From assembly GCF_003289645.1 (NCBI RefSeq), contig NZ_QLYX01000008.1, forward strand, positions 144,147-208,146: DNA of 64,000 bases, in the 5' to 3' direction. The DNA is from Actinomadura craniellae (lineage in GTDB: Bacteria; Actinomycetota; Actinomycetes; Streptosporangiales; Streptosporangiaceae). Position numbers and translations under genes: made by a program. The notes under the pieces were generated by a model, which worked only from the letters and a program-made list of their open reading frames with translations, made no database searches and had not been told where the DNA came from. Numbering within the stretch: position 1 is the first letter of the stretch; every line of letters begins with the position of its first letter. Below, in pieces: positions 9,170-17,802 of the stretch.

Positions 9170-9982
9170 ATGGGAAAGCTCGACGGGAAGGTCGCCTTCA
9201 TCACCGGAGCGGCCCGCGGCCAGGGGCGCAGCCACGCCGTCCGGCTGGCGCAGGAGGGCGCGGACGTCATCGCGGTCGACGTCTGCGCGCAGATCGAGTC
9301 GGTGCCGTACCCGATGGCGACGCCCGACGACCTCGCGCAGACGGCCGAGGAGGTCGAGGCGCTGGGCCGGCGGATCGTCGCCTGCCAGGCCGACGTGCGC
9401 GACGAGGCCGCGCTGAAGGCCGCGTTCGACGAGGGCGTCGCCCGGCTCGGCCCGGTCGACATCGTGCTGGCCAACGCCGGTATCGCGCCGATGGCCATGC
9501 ACGACCATGCCGGGGTGTGGGCGGACGTCATCGACGTCAACCTCACCGGCGTCTTCCACACCATCGAGACGGCCATGCCGTCCATGATCGAACGTGGTGC
9601 GGGTGGCTCGATCGTGCTGACCGGTTCGACCGCCGCGCTCAGCGGGGCGGTCGGGCACTCCCGGGGCGGGCTCGCCTACACGGCGTCCAAGCACGCCCTG
9701 GTCGGCCTGACCCGCAGCTACGCCAACCGCCTGGCGCCGCACAACATCCGCGTCAACGGCGTGCACCCCTCCGGCGTCGACACCCCCATGGTGAACAACC
9801 CCGTCACGCTGGGGTTCCTGCGGCAAGGCCCGCAGGGCGGGCACGCGATGGGCAACGCGCTGCCGGTCGAGCTGATCGACGCGGTGGACGTGTCGAACGC
9901 GATCGTGTGGCTGGTCTCCGACGACGCCCGCTACATCACCGGCGTGGCCCTGCCCGTGGACGCCGGCGCCGCGAACCGTTAG
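9170..9982 (+). CDS. Mycofactocin-type SDR oxidoreductase
   Basis: A 270-residue short-chain dehydrogenase. The Rossmann motif TGAARGQGR spans residues 12-20, NAG begins at 102, and the catalytic Ser153, Tyr170 and Lys174 (AYTASK) are intact. It carries the insertion after beta-2 ([20 protein letters not shown], residues 36-55) that marks the mycofactocin-coupled SDR subfamily, whose nicotinamide is held tightly and recycled through the redox peptide mycofactocin. No mycofactocin biosynthesis gene is in this window. The start at 9170 has a GAAGGAG ribosome binding site. The substrate is probably an alcohol or ketone. Confidence 0.87.
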   Translation: MGKLDGKVAFITGAARGQGRSHAVRLAQEGADVIAVDVCAQIESVPYPMATPDDLAQTAEEVEALGRRIVACQADVRDEAALKAAFDEGVARLGPVDIVLANAGIAPMAMHDHAGVWADVIDVNLTGVFHTIETAMPSMIERGAGGSIVLTGSTAALSGAVGHSRGGLAYTASKHALVGLTRSYANRLAPHNIRVNGVHPSGVDTPMVNNPVTLGFLRQGPQGGHAMGNALPVELIDAVDVSNAIVWLVSDDARYITGVALPVDAGAANR

Positions 9983-10039
9983 GGAGAACCCGCCCCGGCC
10001 GGGTGCGGCCGTTCACCGGCAGGTGCCCGCACGCGGGTC

Positions 10040-10071
10040 GGTGCGGTCGCTCACCGGTAGGCGACCGTACC
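10040..10071. terminator. Hairpin between convergent genes
   Basis: An 11-bp stem with one mismatch (GGTGCGGTCGC at 10040-10050 and GCGACCGTACC at 10061-10071) and a 10-nt loop lies between the convergent SDR and metallophosphoesterase genes. There is no U-tract on either strand, as is common in GC-rich actinomycetes, so its role as a terminator is inferred from position. Confidence 0.5.
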
Positions 10072-10087
10072 CGGCCAGGGCGGGCCG

Positions 10088-10960
10088 TTAGGCGGTGGCG
10101 AGTCCGGCGAGGTCGAGGGAGTCGCCGCCGACCTCGGCGAGCCAGCCGTCCCGGACGTACTCGAAGTCGCCGGTCGCGGTGTCGAGCAGGGCGATGCTGC
10201 CGGCCGCCACCCGCTGCTCGGGGTTGATCGGTTCCGGGTCCCACCGGGTGGCCTTGGGTTGCACCAACTGGGCGAGGGCGTAGGAGGTCGTGCGGCCGTA
10301 GCGGCGCGGGCCGTTGGGGTGGTGGTAGTGGCCGCTGACGTGCAGGCGTGGTTGCAGGTGCTCGATGAGGTCGAGCAGCTTCGCCGAGCCCTGGACGTTC
10401 CCGCGGCGGTCCTGCGACATGCCGTACGGGCCGTCGTGAGTGATCAGGATGTCCACCGTGCCGGGGTCGGCGGCCAGCAGCCGCGCGTACGCGCTCCCGT
10501 CCAGGTCCATCTTCCCGGGGACCTCGATCAGCCCGAGGAACGCCACCCGCTGCCCGGCGGCCTCCACCACGTTCCCGCAGGCGACGTGGTGGTAGGCGCC
10601 GAGCGGGTCCACCGGCACGACCGCGGCGGACGCCGCGTCGTGCAGCGAGGCCAGCCAGTCGTGGTCCTCGTGGTTGCCGCTGACGAACAGCACCGGGGGG
10701 ACCTGCCCGAGGGCCAGCCGCACGCCTTCCGTCACCGGTGGCGGCGGGTCGAGCAGCCGGAAGAAGTCGTCCTGGGCGGGGTGCTCCCGCCAGAACCGGC
10801 GGCTGGACTCGTCGAACCGTTCGGGCGAGGGGTACGCACCCAGGTCCCCGACCTGGATCACGGCGTCGAGCCGGATCCCGCGCCGGGCCTGGAGCAGCAC
10901 CACCGCGCCCAGCGCGTGCAGCGCGCAGCCGTGGACGTCGCCAATGAAAGCGATCTTCAT
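10088..10960 (-). CDS. Calcineurin-like metallophosphoesterase
   Basis: A 290-residue metallophosphoesterase with the ordered motifs of the fold: GDVHG (Asp8, His10), VGDLGAY, SGNHEDHDW, THDGPYG and SGHYHHPNG. These are the usual dimetal ligands. I place the start at 10960, directly before the first beta strand; longer in-frame starts add non-homologous sequence. The substrate (nucleotide, phosphodiester or phosphoprotein) cannot be decided. No operon partner is nearby. Confidence 0.84.
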   Translation of the reverse strand: MKIAFIGDVHGCALHALGAVVLLQARRGIRLDAVIQVGDLGAYPSPERFDESSRRFWREHPAQDDFFRLLDPPPPVTEGVRLALGQVPPVLFVSGNHEDHDWLASLHDAASAAVVPVDPLGAYHHVACGNVVEAAGQRVAFLGLIEVPGKMDLDGSAYARLLAADPGTVDILITHDGPYGMSQDRRGNVQGSAKLLDLIEHLQPRLHVSGHYHHPNGPRRYGRTTSYALAQLVQPKATRWDPEPINPEQRVAAGSIALLDTATGDFEYVRDGWLAEVGGDSLDLAGLATA

Positions 10961-11138
10961 CGCCTGTTGCCTTTCCTGTTGTGAGCCATGGACATGGCCC
11001 GGCACAGGTCGAGCGGCGCAACGATGCGGTGTCAACCACCGGCTCCGACCGGTGACTCACATCCCAGCGCTCCACCGCCATCTCGACGACCGAGCCACCT
11101 CGAGCATGAGGCTCGCCCGGAGGACCGTCAAGCGGGAC

Positions 11139-11969
11139 TCATCCGAGGGGGGCGGCGGTCCGGCCGGTGACGCGCCGCCGGTAGTCGGCCGGGGTGGAAC
11201 CGGTGCAGGCCCGGAACGCCCGGTTGAACGCGCTGGGGCTGCCGAAGCCCACCGCCGCGGCGACGCCGAGCACGGTCGTGCCCGGCTGAGTCAGCAGGGC
11301 CATCGCCCTGATCAGCCGGGCCTGGGCGGCGAAGGTCCGCCACGTCGTGCCGGTCTCCTCGCGGAAGCGCCGCCGGAGCGTCCGTTCGGAGATGCCGAGG
11401 GCGCCGCACACGTCGTCGGCCGTCACGGTCGCGAGGTGTTCCTCCGTGTAGGAGATGACGGCGGCGACGAGCGGGTCGGTGCTCGTCGGCAGCCACAGCG
11501 GCTGCTCCCGGTCGAGGTTGTCCTCGACGACCAGGGCGAGGGCGGAGAAGTAGGTGTCGGCCCGGGCGTCGGTCGCGTCGCGCGTGATCGGCCAGCGCAG
11601 CGCGTAGACGATCATCTCGCGTAGCAGGGGGACCGCGGCGAGGACCCGGGCGCGGTCGCACAGGTGGGCGGGGAACATCGAGGGGTCGAAGAACACCGAG
11701 GCGGAGCGGGCGCTGCGCAGCGTGGTGTTGTGCGCCAGGCCCGCCGGCACCCAGATGGCCTGCTGGGGCGGGACGAGGTAGCGCCCGGCCGCGGTCTCGA
11801 CCTCGGCCATGCCTTCGAGCGCGTACTCGATCTGGTGCAGGTCGTGGTGGTGCCAGCCGGTGACGAGGTGTTCCGCGTCGTAGGGCATGGTCCCGGCTCC
11901 GACCGAGGCCCTGGTGCGCAGGACGACCAGGCCGAGGTTGGCCGGTGAGGGCAAGAAGCTGTCCGTCAT
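11139..11969 (-). CDS. AraC-family regulator, cupin-type
   Basis: A 276-residue AraC/XylS regulator with an N-terminal cupin-like sensing domain (WHHHDLHQIEYALEG near residue 45) and a C-terminal pair of helix-turn-helix motifs (VCGALGISERTLRRRF, and FGSPSAFNRAF ahead of the family signature). I chose the ATG at 11969 because upstream residues do not fit the family and would run into the dyad at 12023-12045. It is divergent from the amidohydrolase gene and probably regulates it and itself through that dyad. Confidence 0.85.
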   Translation of the reverse strand: MTDSFLPSPANLGLVVLRTRASVGAGTMPYDAEHLVTGWHHHDLHQIEYALEGMAEVETAAGRYLVPPQQAIWVPAGLAHNTTLRSARSASVFFDPSMFPAHLCDRARVLAAVPLLREMIVYALRWPITRDATDARADTYFSALALVVEDNLDREQPLWLPTSTDPLVAAVISYTEEHLATVTADDVCGALGISERTLRRRFREETGTTWRTFAAQARLIRAMALLTQPGTTVLGVAAAVGFGSPSAFNRAFRACTGSTPADYRRRVTGRTAAPLG

Positions 11970-12022
11970 CGCGTCGACTCCCCTGGCCGGCGGAACGTAC
12001 CGTGGTGGCGTCCGGTGCGAGA

Positions 12023-12045
12023 GTTCCATTCTCTCAGAATGGAAC
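12023..12045. promoter_or_regulatory. Perfect 10+10 bp operator dyad
   Basis: GTTCCATTCT-CTC-AGAATGGAAC is a perfect 10-bp inverted repeat with a 3-bp spacer, in the gap between the divergent AraC and amidohydrolase genes. It ends 36 bp before the amidohydrolase start. The symmetry is more typical of TetR-type dimers than of AraC proteins, which usually bind direct repeats, so the regulator may be encoded elsewhere. Confidence 0.75.
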
Positions 12046-12081
12046 AAGGCTCTCTTGCGCGTCCCCCGGCGAGGAGTTCAC

Positions 12082-13335
12082 GTGAACATCGACGAGATGA
12101 TCCTGGTGAGCATCGACGACCACGTCGTCGAACCGCCCGACATGTTCGACCGGCACGTCCCGAAGAAGTGGGCCGACCAGGCCCCGCGGCTCGTCCCCAA
12201 CGAGCAGGGCATCGACCAGTGGGTCTACCGGGGGCGGCCGACCGGCGTCGTGGGCCTGAACGCCGTCGTCTCCTGGCCGCCGGAGGAATGGGGGCTCAAC
12301 CCGTCCAGCTACGCGGAGATGCGCCCGGCCGTCTACGACGTGCACCAGCGGGTGCGGGACATGGACCGCAACGGCATCCTCACCTCGATGTGCTTCCCGA
12401 CGTTCGCGGGGTTCAGCGCGGGCCACCTGAGCCATGTCAAGGACGAGATCACCGTAGTGATGATCCAGGCCTACAACGACTGGCACATCGACGACTGGGC
12501 GGGCGCCTACCCCGGCCGGTTCATCCCGATCGCGCTGCTGCCCCTGTGGGACCCCGCGCTGGCGGTCGCCGAGATCCGGCGGGTCGCCGCCAAGGGCTGC
12601 CACGCGGTGACGATGCCGGAACTGCCGCACATGGACGGCCTGCCCAGCTACCACGACATCGACTACTGGGCCCCGGTCTTCGAGGCGCTGTGCGACACGG
12701 GCACGGTGATGTGCCTGCACATCGGGCAGGGCTTCGGGTCGATCACCCTCGCGCCGGACGCCCCCGTGGACAACCGCATGATCCTCGCCTGCCAGGTGTC
12801 CGCGTTCGGCGCCCAGGACCTGCTCTGGGGACCCGCCCTGCGCACCTACAAGGACCTCAAGGTCGCCTGGTCCGAGGGCGGGATCGGGTGGATCCCCTTC
12901 TACCTCGACCGCTGCGACCGCCACTACACCAACCAGCGCTGGCTGCGCCGGGACTTCGGCGGCCGCCTGCCGAGCGACGTGTTCCGCGAGCACTCCCTCG
13001 CCTGCTACGTCTCCGACCCCACCACGCTGCGGCTGCGCAACGAGATCGGCATCGACATCATCGCCTGGGAGTGCGACTACCCCCACTCCGACTCCATGTG
13101 GCCCGACGCGCCGGAGCAGGTGCTGGCCGAACTGGACGCCGCCGGCGCGACCGACGAGGAGATCAACAAGATCACCTGGCAGAACTCCTGCCGCTTCTTC
13201 GGCTGGGACCCGTTCGCCCACGTGCCCGCGGAGCGGGCGACGGTCGGCGCGCTACGGGCCCAGGCCACCGACGTCGACACCTCGATCCGGTCCCGCAAGG
13301 AGTGGGCCGAGCGCTACGCCCAGCGGGCCGGCTGA
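12082..13335 (+). CDS. Amidohydrolase-2 family metal-dependent hydrolase
   Basis: A 417-residue TIM-barrel hydrolase of the amidohydrolase_2 (ACMSD-like) family. SIDDHVVEPPDMF near the N-terminus, CLHIGQGFGS mid-protein and WECDYPHSDSMWP near the C-terminus carry the expected metal-ligand His/Asp residues. The GTG at 12082 follows a GAGGAG ribosome binding site; an ATG at 12097 is a weaker alternative. Such proteins near SDRs often act in aromatic, steroid or terpenoid degradation, but nothing here fixes the substrate. Confidence 0.82.
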   Translation: MNIDEMILVSIDDHVVEPPDMFDRHVPKKWADQAPRLVPNEQGIDQWVYRGRPTGVVGLNAVVSWPPEEWGLNPSSYAEMRPAVYDVHQRVRDMDRNGILTSMCFPTFAGFSAGHLSHVKDEITVVMIQAYNDWHIDDWAGAYPGRFIPIALLPLWDPALAVAEIRRVAAKGCHAVTMPELPHMDGLPSYHDIDYWAPVFEALCDTGTVMCLHIGQGFGSITLAPDAPVDNRMILACQVSAFGAQDLLWGPALRTYKDLKVAWSEGGIGWIPFYLDRCDRHYTNQRWLRRDFGGRLPSDVFREHSLACYVSDPTTLRLRNEIGIDIIAWECDYPHSDSMWPDAPEQVLAELDAAGATDEEINKITWQNSCRFFGWDPFAHVPAERATVGALRAQATDVDTSIRSRKEWAERYAQRAG

Positions 13336-13439
13336 CCGGACGCCGGTTCCCGGGCGGGCCCCGCCCGGGAACCGGCCCACTGAACCGGCGCGAAATCGGC
13401 CCTGAACAGGGTGCCACTCGCCCTCCTATGTTCACGGGC

Positions 13440-14633
13440 ATGAGCGATGTGACGGCCCCGCGCCCGCGCCTCGTCACCCGGCCGCTGGTGCTGGTGTGCC
13501 TGGCCAACTTCTGCGCGCTGACGAGCTTCTACCTGCTGCTGACCGTGGTGCCGATGTACGCGGCGGCGGCCGGCGGCGGGGTCGGCGCCGGGATGACCAC
13601 CGGCGCGCTGATGCTGACGACGGTGGTCGCCGAACTCTGCACCCCCTGGCTCGTCTCCAGGTACGGCTACCGCCGGGTACTGGTCGCCGGCATGGTGACG
13701 CTGGGCGCGCCCGCACTGCTGCTGCTCGGTTCGAGCGGCATGGCGACGATCCTGGCGGTCTGCCTCGTCCGCGGGTTCGGCTTCGCGATCGCCATGGTGG
13801 CCGGCGGCGCGCTGGCGGCCTCGCTGCTGCCGGCCGAACGCCGCGGTGAGGGGCTCGGCGTGCTGGGCCTGGTCTCCGGGATCCCCGCGGTGATCGCGCT
13901 GCCGGCGGGCGTCTGGCTCGCCGGGAACCACGGCTACCCGCCGGTCTTCGTCGCCGGGGCGCTGGCGGGAGTGACCGCGGCCGTGCTCCTGCTCGGCGTT
14001 CCCGACCCCCGGCAGGAGGCCGGGGAGCCCGCCGGGCGGTCGCTCGGGGTGCTGGCCGGGCTGCGGACACCCGCGCTGGTGCGCCCGTCGGTCATGTTCT
14101 TCGCCACCGCGACGGCCACCGGCGTCGTCGTCACGTTCCTGCCCCTGGCGGTCGCGGACGCCTCCGGCGACCTGGCCACGCTCGGCCTGCTCGTCCACTC
14201 CGTGGCGGTGACGCTCGCCCGCTGGTGGGCCGGCCGCCACGGGGACCGGCACGGTGCCGCCGGCCTGCTGGTGCCCGGCGTGCTGGCGACCGCCGCCGGG
14301 ATGCTCCTACTGGTCATGGTCGACAGCCCGTACGCGATGCTCGCCGGGACGGCGCTCGGCGGTGCGGGCTTCGGTGCCGCCGCGAACGCCAGCCTCGCCC
14401 TCATGTACGACCGGGTCGCGCCCTCGGGGTACGGGGCGGTCGCCGCCATCTGGAACGTCGCCTACGACACGGGTCTGGGCGTGGGCGGCGCCGGGTTCGG
14501 GGTGCTCGCCGCGCGGAGCGGCTACCCGGCCGGGTTCGCGCTCACCGGCGTCCTGGTGCTCGCCGTGCTGGTGCCGGCCCGCTCCGGAGCCGGCCTTCCC
14601 CGTGGCGGAGGAAAGGCCGCCCCGCCGGCCTAG
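13440..14633 (+). CDS. MFS transporter
   Basis: A 397-residue protein with about 12 transmembrane helices and an MFS motif A-like loop after helix 2 (SRYGYRRVLVAG). The central loop near PDPRQEAGEPAGRSLG separates the two six-helix halves. It resembles actinomycete drug-proton antiporters. The start could be 13428 or 13440; I chose 13440. Neither has a good ribosome binding site, so the message may be leaderless. It follows the amidohydrolase by about 100 bp and may share its regulation. Confidence 0.85.
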   Translation: MSDVTAPRPRLVTRPLVLVCLANFCALTSFYLLLTVVPMYAAAAGGGVGAGMTTGALMLTTVVAELCTPWLVSRYGYRRVLVAGMVTLGAPALLLLGSSGMATILAVCLVRGFGFAIAMVAGGALAASLLPAERRGEGLGVLGLVSGIPAVIALPAGVWLAGNHGYPPVFVAGALAGVTAAVLLLGVPDPRQEAGEPAGRSLGVLAGLRTPALVRPSVMFFATATATGVVVTFLPLAVADASGDLATLGLLVHSVAVTLARWWAGRHGDRHGAAGLLVPGVLATAAGMLLLVMVDSPYAMLAGTALGGAGFGAAANASLALMYDRVAPSGYGAVAAIWNVAYDTGLGVGGAGFGVLAARSGYPAGFALTGVLVLAVLVPARSGAGLPRGGGKAAPPA

Positions 14634-14694
14634 GAGATCGGCGCTGCGGATCCGGATGCGATGACGACGCGCCCGGGACGGACCAGCCCCGCCG

Positions 14695-16104
14695 TCACAG
14701 GAGATCGGCGATGGCGGCGATACCGTCCGCGATGGCGCGTTCGGAGAGGTTGCCGAAGCCGAGAACGAGCTGCGGCGGGGTGGCGGCCCGGCTGAAACGG
14801 TAGTCGCTCATGCCGTACAGCCCGACGGAGCGCGCCCGGGCCGCGGCGACGACGGCCCGCTCGTCGGCGTCCCCGGGCAGGTGCGCCACGGCGTGGAAGC
14901 CGGCCGCGAGGCCGGTGAGCTCGACGTGGGGCGCATGCAGGGCGAGCGCGTCGACGAGCGCCGCGCGCCGGCCGGCGTACCCGGCGCGCATCCGCCGCAG
15001 ATGGCGGTCGTAGCGCCCGGACTCGATCAGGGCGGCGAGGGCCAGCTGGTCCAGCAGCGGTGATCCGCGGTCACTGAACCTCTTCTCGGTGATGAGGGCG
15101 TCGGCGAGCGCGGGCGGGCACAGCACCCAGCCCAGCCGCAGCGCCGGCGCCAGGGACTTGCTGACGGTGCCGAGGGCGACGACCCGGTCGGGGGCGAGGC
15201 CCTGCAGGGTCCCGACCGGTTCGCGGTCGTAACGGAACTCGGCGTCGTAGTCGTCCTCGATGAGGACGCCGTCGCACCGCGCCGCCCACGCGATCAGCTC
15301 GTGCCGCCGTCCGGGTGCGAGGACGACCCCGGTGGGCCACTGGTGGGCGGGCGTGAGCAGGACCGCGCGGGCGCCGGTCGCGGCGAGCGCGTCCACGTCG
15401 ATGCCGTCGCGGTCGACCGGGACCGGGACGGCGTCGACCCCGGCCCAGGCGGCCGCGGCCATCGTGGCGCCTTCGCCGTACCCGGGATCCTCGAAGGCCA
15501 CCCGCCGCAGCCCGGCGCGGACCAGCACCCGCAGTACGAGGCTGAGGCCCTGCGCGAACCCCGTACAGGCGACGATGCGGTCGGGTTCGGCCGCGGCGGC
15601 GCGGACGCGCCCCAGGTACCCGGCAAGGATCCGGCGGAAGGTCAGGCTCCCGCGCGGGTCCCCGTAGCCGAAGGCCGCGGTGGGGGCGTGCCGGCCGACC
15701 TCCCGCTGCGCCCAGAGCCAGTCACCGCGGGGGAAACCGGCCAGGTGGGGCACCCCGGTGGCGAAGTCGGCCACCAGCGGACGCGGCGCGGGGACGGGCG
15801 GCGGCGCCGTGGCCGCGGGCGCGCCGCGGGTCGCCAGCTCGGCGACCCGGGTCGCGGAACCGACCCGGGCGGTCAGGTAGCCCTCGGCGTGCAACTGGCT
15901 GTAGCACTCCTGCACGAGGCCCCGGGAGACGCCCAGCTCGCGCGCCATCTCCCGGGAGGAGGGGAGCCGCTCGCCCGCCTGGAGCCGGCCGTGCCGGATC
16001 GCCTCCCGCAACCCGCGTTCGAGCTGCGACCGCAACGGTTCGGAGCTCGCGCGATCCAGCGGCAGGAGCAGCCCCGGACTCGAACCGGCCCATTCGATCG
16101 GCAT
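14695..16104 (-). CDS. MocR/PdxR-like GntR-aminotransferase regulator
   Basis: A 469-residue fusion. An N-terminal GntR winged helix (about residues 20-90; QAGERLPSSREMARELGVSRGLVQECYSQL) is joined to a fold-type I aminotransferase domain (about 110-465). The PLP-lysine segment GTVSKSLAPALRLGW and IEDDYDAEFRY are present. Members sense PLP and regulate vitamin B6 or amino-acid genes. No pdxST genes are adjacent: the MFS gene converges on it and the VOC gene follows, so its target is not evident. Confidence 0.87.
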   Translation of the reverse strand: MPIEWAGSSPGLLLPLDRASSEPLRSQLERGLREAIRHGRLQAGERLPSSREMARELGVSRGLVQECYSQLHAEGYLTARVGSATRVAELATRGAPAATAPPPVPAPRPLVADFATGVPHLAGFPRGDWLWAQREVGRHAPTAAFGYGDPRGSLTFRRILAGYLGRVRAAAAEPDRIVACTGFAQGLSLVLRVLVRAGLRRVAFEDPGYGEGATMAAAAWAGVDAVPVPVDRDGIDVDALAATGARAVLLTPAHQWPTGVVLAPGRRHELIAWAARCDGVLIEDDYDAEFRYDREPVGTLQGLAPDRVVALGTVSKSLAPALRLGWVLCPPALADALITEKRFSDRGSPLLDQLALAALIESGRYDRHLRRMRAGYAGRRAALVDALALHAPHVELTGLAAGFHAVAHLPGDADERAVVAAARARSVGLYGMSDYRFSRAATPPQLVLGFGNLSERAIADGIAAIADLL

Positions 16105-16247
16105 GGGACCGGACCCTAGCCCAGGCCCGCCGCCGGCCCCGGCTCCGCGATCACCGGCTTCCGCGCCGCCGGAAAGGACCCCGGGCGATGATCGCTCGGG
16201 GTCCTCGGGTCGTTGGGGGGCGCGGGCGAACCGCGGCCTCCGCCCGT

Positions 16248-16658
16248 TCAGCCCTTCGGCTGGGTGAAGCGGAGGTGGTTGCCGAAGGGGTCGCGGAGGC
16301 CGCAGTCGATCCCGTACGGGCGCTCGGTGGGCTCCTCGGTGAACTCCACCCCCCGGCCCAGCAGCGTCTCGTACGTCTTACGGCAGTCGTCCGTGCTGAA
16401 GATGAGCGTGCCACCCGTCGCGCCCTTGGTCACCAGCTCGCGGACCTGCCGCGCCGTCTCCTCGGACATCGCCGGCGGGCCCGGCTTCTCCAGCAGGATC
16501 TGGCGGTCCGGGTGGCCGGGGACGTTGACGGTCAGCCAGCGCATGAAGCCCAGATCGACGTCGGAGTTGACCTCCAGGCCGAGCTTGCCGACATAGAAGT
16601 CCAGGGCCTCGTCCTGGTCGAGGACGTAGATCTGCGAGTGCGTGATGGCGTTGAACAT
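16248..16658 (-). CDS. VOC/glyoxalase-like protein
   Basis: A 136-residue vicinal-oxygen-chelate protein with two beta-alpha-beta-beta-beta units. The N-terminal ITHSQIYVLDQDEALDFY and C-terminal GIDCGLRDPFGNHLRF are typical of the small glyoxalase/bleomycin-resistance group. ATG 16658 is preferred over GTG 16667. An AraC-type HTH gene lies 62 bp upstream on the same strand, a pairing often seen with VOC proteins. The substrate is unknown. Confidence 0.8.
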   Translation of the reverse strand: MFNAITHSQIYVLDQDEALDFYVGKLGLEVNSDVDLGFMRWLTVNVPGHPDRQILLEKPGPPAMSEETARQVRELVTKGATGGTLIFSTDDCRKTYETLLGRGVEFTEEPTERPYGIDCGLRDPFGNHLRFTQPKG

Positions 16659-16720
16659 GCAGCTCACGCTACCGACCGGGTCGGCCGGAAACTTATCCGA
16701 AACTGCTCAGGTGGCGGCGG

Positions 16721-17113
16721 TCAGGAACTCGGCCGGGTCCACGCCATCGTGAAGCACGTCGGCACGTCCGCGGCCGTCGTCTCCCGGCGGTACTCCCGCG
16801 GCGACCGGCCGACGATGTCGCGGAACGTGCGGCTGAAGGTGCCCGTGCTGCCGAAGCCGACCTCGAAGCAGATGTCGGTCACGCTGCGGTCGGTCTCCCG
16901 CAGCAGGAACATCGCCCGCTCGACCCGGCGGCGCTGCAGGTAGCGGTGCGGTGTCTCGCCGAACGTGGCCCGGAAGGTGCGGGTGAAGTGCGCCTGCGAC
17001 ACGTGGGCGATCCGGGCCAGGGCCGGGACGTCCAGCGGCTGCGCGTAGGCGCGGTCCATCGCGTCCCGCGCCCGGAGCATGCGGCGGTTGGTGTCCTCTG
17101 CGGCGCTGTTCAC
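16721..17113 (-). CDS. AraC-type HTH regulator, DNA-binding domain only
   Basis: A 130-residue protein that is essentially a double helix-turn-helix AraC domain: VPALARIAHVSQAHFTRTFRATFG and then VTDICFEVGFGSTGTFSRTFRDIVG with the PREYRR end. It has no sensor domain. It probably regulates the downstream VOC gene, as in similar two-gene units. Confidence 0.8.
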   Translation of the reverse strand: MNSAAEDTNRRMLRARDAMDRAYAQPLDVPALARIAHVSQAHFTRTFRATFGETPHRYLQRRRVERAMFLLRETDRSVTDICFEVGFGSTGTFSRTFRDIVGRSPREYRRETTAADVPTCFTMAWTRPSS

Positions 17114-17190
17114 GGCGCCACCACGCTACAGTCCTCGGTCGTCCGGCTGCGCCGGGCACCTGTACTTCTCCTTCTCCGCGGGCCGAGCTT

Positions 17191-17802
17191 TCAGAGGAGC
17201 CCGTGCTCCCTGGCGTACAGGGCGGCCTGGGTACGGTCGCGCAGGCCCAGCCGCTGGAGGATGCGGGAGATGTGGTTCTTGACCGTGCCCTCGCTGACGT
17301 ACAGCCGGGAGGCGATCTCCCGGTTGGTGGCGCCCGCCGAGATCAGCCGCAGCACCTCGGTCTCGCGCGGGGTGAGCACGGCGGGCGCGGGCAGCCCCGC
17401 CGCCAGCCGGGTGACGATGGCCGAGTCGAGCTGGGCGACGCCGGCGTGCGCGAGCCGGACCGCCCGGGCGAGGTCGGCGGCGGGCAGGTTCTTCAGCAGG
17501 TAGCCCACCGCTCCGGCCCGCAGCGCCCCGGTCACGTACTCGTCGTCATCGAACGTCGTGAGCATCACGACCGTGCACCCGGGTGCCCGGCGGCGCAACT
17601 CGGCCGTGGCGGCCACCCCGTCCAGGCCGGGCATCCGGACGTCCATCAGCACCACGTCGGGCCGGGCGGCGACGATCGCCTCGACGGCCTCGGTGCCGTC
17701 GCCGGCGTCGCCGACGACCTCGATGCCCGGCTGGAGCCCGAGCAGCGCGGCGATGCCCTCGCGGACGAGGTCCTGGTCGTCGACCACGAAGACGCTCACC
17801 AC
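17191..17802 (-). CDS. NarL/LuxR-family response regulator
   Basis: A 203-residue response regulator. The receiver domain (1-120) has the acidic pair DD near residue 8 and a phosphoacceptor Asp in DVVLMDVRMPG. The C-terminal LuxR helix-turn-helix (about 140-200) contains LTPRETEVLRLISAGATNREIASRL. Two GTG starts, 17802 and 17799, are possible. It overlaps the 3' end of the histidine kinase gene and forms a two-component pair with it. Confidence 0.9.
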   Translation of the reverse strand: MVSVFVVDDQDLVREGIAALLGLQPGIEVVGDAGDGTEAVEAIVAARPDVVLMDVRMPGLDGVAATAELRRRAPGCTVVMLTTFDDDEYVTGALRAGAVGYLLKNLPAADLARAVRLAHAGVAQLDSAIVTRLAAGLPAPAVLTPRETEVLRLISAGATNREIASRLYVSEGTVKNHISRILQRLGLRDRTQAALYAREHGLL

